DNA from: Micrococcales bacterium
GTDB lineage: Bacteria; Actinomycetota; Actinomycetes; Actinomycetales; Microbacteriaceae
Reading direction: 5' to 3'
NCBI GenBank assembly: GCA_947489235.1
Contig: CANLDE010000005.1
Coordinates: forward strand, 1-39,986
DNA length: 39,986 bases
Within the stretch, counting starts at the first letter, position 1. Every line of letters starts with the position of its first letter. The position numbers were made by a program, and so were the translations under genes. Below the pieces are notes generated by a model that worked only from the letters and a program-made list of their open reading frames with translations, did no database searches and was not told where the DNA came from. Below are positions 38,230 through 39,986 of this stretch, in pieces.

Positions 38230-39986
38230 TTAGCCGATTCTTGTGATTCGACCATCTGTGTTCATCTGGACAGGGCCGTTAGCGCTGTCTCTGATGATTG
38301 CGTTGCGAACTAGAGTTTCTAAGACATCGCGAGTCTTAGCTTTAGCTAGTCCACCCAACATGGTGTATCCATCTCCACCGGCAACCATGAAGTCATTGGT
38401 AGCAAATGTGTATGAAACAGTTCTGTCATTTGGAATTGGTGTTCCATCAGTTAGAGTAACCGCTGTTACACGGCCGCTGTTAGCTGCCTTAGACATGTCG
38501 AATGTGAATTTCAAGCCAGATACCTGAGGGAAACGTCCCGCTCCGGTAGCAATCTGTGAAACTCCATTTTCAAGAGCAGCCCAAACATCCGCACCAGTGA
38601 TAGTTGTTGTAGCAGCAGTGTTACCGAAAGGTAGAACTGTAGCAACGTCACCAACGGTGAGTGTGTATGGACCGGAACTAGTTACCTTCCAAGGAGTTGC
38701 ACCAACTGTAAATCCAGCCTGGATACTTGACCAGCTTGGACGAATAATTGATGTGTCGCTTGGAATGAATGTCTTAGCTGGAAGCATATCTCTAAGACCT
38801 CCACCATTGGTGATTGCGATCTGAGTTCCCATCGCAGTTCTTAGATTGTCAGCAACATAGTTACCAAGTCCAGTTTCGTAGTTACGTTGGATAGCAGGTG
38901 TTCCACCGTTAGGTGCAACATCAGCAATCTGACCGATCACTACGTTGTACTTAGAACCAAGCTCAGCTTTGTAGCCATTGAGCATAGCAATTGCATCCTG
39001 GTTAAGAGTTGTGCTTGCAAGAGCAGTTCCAGCTACAGCGGTTACACGAGGAACAACCTGCTCAACAAGAGCACCAACTGTTGTTCTGCGTGCAGTGTCA
39101 ACACAGACGTGAACCTTGTTGTATAGGGTTCCTGCGTTTGGTACTTGAGCAACTGTCTTGTTTCCAACAACACCAGCAAACTTGAGGTGGCTGTGGCCAC
39201 CTAGTACCAAGTCTGAACCAGCTAGCAGAGGAGCGATGTCGATTAGACGGCCCTGGGATGCACCGGTGGTTTCATTTACTGTTCCGAAACCTTCGTGAAC
39301 AAGTGAAACAACGATGTCAGCACCAGCTGATCTAGCTGCGTTGATTGCACCTAGCACCTGAGACTTTGTAGCAGGGCTTGAGGAAAGAATGTCGCCCATC
39401 ACAATGTTGCCCAAGTTACCTGGGAATACCTGCTCATAGGTGTCAGGAGTGTTCAGACCAATAACACCAAGTCTGATGCCACCGCGGTCAACAATTGTCC
39501 AAGGTGCAGTCAACTGACCCTTTGTGTTAGCACTAGTCAACTGGCTCAAGCTTGAGTAGTTAGAAACTACCCACTTGAAATCAGATGCTGCAATCTGTGC
39601 GTTTAGGTAGGTCAAGTTCTTGTCGTGCTCGTGGTTACCAAAAGTGCTAGCGTCAACACCCATGAAGTTCATTGCCTTCACTGTAGGAATTTCATCAAAC
39701 ACTGTTGAGAGTGGAGGAGAAGCACCAAAGTTGTCACCACTTGACAGGACGAATGTTGCAGGAATTGCGGCACGATCGGCTGCAAAGTTAGCAGCAATAA
39801 CCGGTGCACCGCTTGTATAGGTATCTATACCAGAAGCAGTTGTCTTGGTGTAGTCAAGAGCTCCGTGGAAGTCAGAGAACGCGTTAACCTGCAGTTCCTT
39901 AACATCACGAATTGGAGCTGTGTTTACCAAAGCAACAAGAGGTCGAGATCCAACTTCTGCGCTTAGTGCTGGCACTGAACCAACTG
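38230..39986 (-). CDS. UshA-like 5'-nucleotidase / 2',3'-cyclic phosphodiesterase (5' truncated by window edge)
   Basis: The frame is open to the right edge, so the N-terminus, including any signal peptide, is missing; the GTG at 39975 is probably internal. Metallophosphatase motifs occur in order: NAFSDFHGALD (D-x-H), LSSGDNFG (GD), TFGNHEHD (GNHE), SLVHEG and GGHSHLKF (GHSH), which bind two metal ions. The C-terminal domain begins near IGQIADVAPNGG and holds the nucleoside-binding region (VLPFGNT, YTFATNDFMVAGGDGY). Such secreted or wall-bound enzymes take phosphate and nucleosides from extracellular nucleotides. It ends at a TTCG-loop terminator. Confidence 0.93.
   Translation of the reverse strand, partial: VGSVPALSAEVGSRPLVALVNTAPIRDVKELQVNAFSDFHGALDYTKTTASGIDTYTSGAPVIAANFAADRAAIPATFVLSSGDNFGASPPLSTVFDEIPTVKAMNFMGVDASTFGNHEHDKNLTYLNAQIAASDFKWVVSNYSSLSQLTSANTKGQLTAPWTIVDRGGIRLGVIGLNTPDTYEQVFPGNLGNIVMGDILSSSPATKSQVLGAINAARSAGADIVVSLVHEGFGTVNETTGASQGRLIDIAPLLAGSDLVLGGHSHLKFAGVVGNKTVAQVPNAGTLYNKVHVCVDTARRTTVGALVEQVVPRVTAVAGTALASTTLNQDAIAMLNGYKAELGSKYNVVIGQIADVAPNGGTPAIQRNYETGLGNYVADNLRTAMGTQIAITNGGGLRDMLPAKTFIPSDTSIIRPSWSSIQAGFTVGATPWKVTSSGPYTLTVGDVATVLPFGNTAATTTITGADVWAALENGVSQIATGAGRFPQVSGLKFTFDMSKAANSGRVTAVTLTDGTPIPNDRTVSYTFATNDFMVAGGDGYTMLGGLAKAKTRDVLETLVRNAIIRDSANGPVQMNTDGRITRIG

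Overview
The window looks like a chromosomal stretch of a small-genome, moderately low-GC actinobacterium, most likely a planktonic freshwater Microbacteriaceae (Rhodoluna/Aquiluna-like). This is an inference from gene content: seryl-tRNA synthetase next to a HAD phosphatase and an LCP protein, a single-chain Fe-S serine dehydratase, an LmeA/DUF2993 protein, a DUF2207 protein, and many secreted proteins built from InlB-type and BspA-type repeats. No rRNA or phylogenetic marker was compared.

Layout. 1-7.8 kb holds housekeeping and envelope genes: the serS 3' end, a HAD hydrolase, tRNA-Ser(UGA), an LCP ligase, sdaA, a VOC protein, then a LacI regulator and a secreted CotH-like protein on the minus strand. 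8.0-18.4 kb begins with tRNA-Ser(GCU) and tRNA-Arg(ACG). The 3' half of tRNA-Arg is repeated as fragments at 9.1 and 11.1 kb, with a weaker likeness at 18.4 kb. These fragments cut the region into cargo blocks: a TMEM175-like channel; a GT-C-like membrane protein; then a membrane protein, LmeA-like and SnoaL-like proteins, a two-component system, a giant repeat adhesin and a rhodanese. No integrase is visible.

18.6-29.6 kb holds a BspA-like LRR protein, a small membrane protein, a GNAT acetyltransferase, a 1407-residue glycine-rich/InlB-repeat protein, a DUF2207 protein and pdxH. 29.6-34.7 kb is a TetR regulator and a second BspA/InlB-repeat protein, flanked by two direct copies of a ~357-bp element. 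34.7-40 kb holds an RpoA-CTD-like HhH protein, a GH16 glucanase with an InlB repeat, a TetR regulator, a DoxX-like protein, a nitroreductase and a truncated UshA-like 5'-nucleotidase.

The most unusual item is the duplicated ~357-bp element. Each copy encodes, on the minus strand, a 27-residue hydrophobic peptide with a strong Shine-Dalgarno. Its polar residues D8, K15 and E22 are spaced seven apart, as in the type I toxin TisB. Each copy also has a divergent, plus-strand, terminator-ended small RNA of about 85 nt. I read this as a candidate TisB/IstR-like type I toxin-antitoxin system in an actinobacterium, present twice around a surface-protein locus.

The common theme is the cell surface: adhesin-like repeat proteins, wall-polymer ligation, extracellular glucan hydrolysis and nucleotide scavenging, with local regulators and apparent recombination between repeat proteins.
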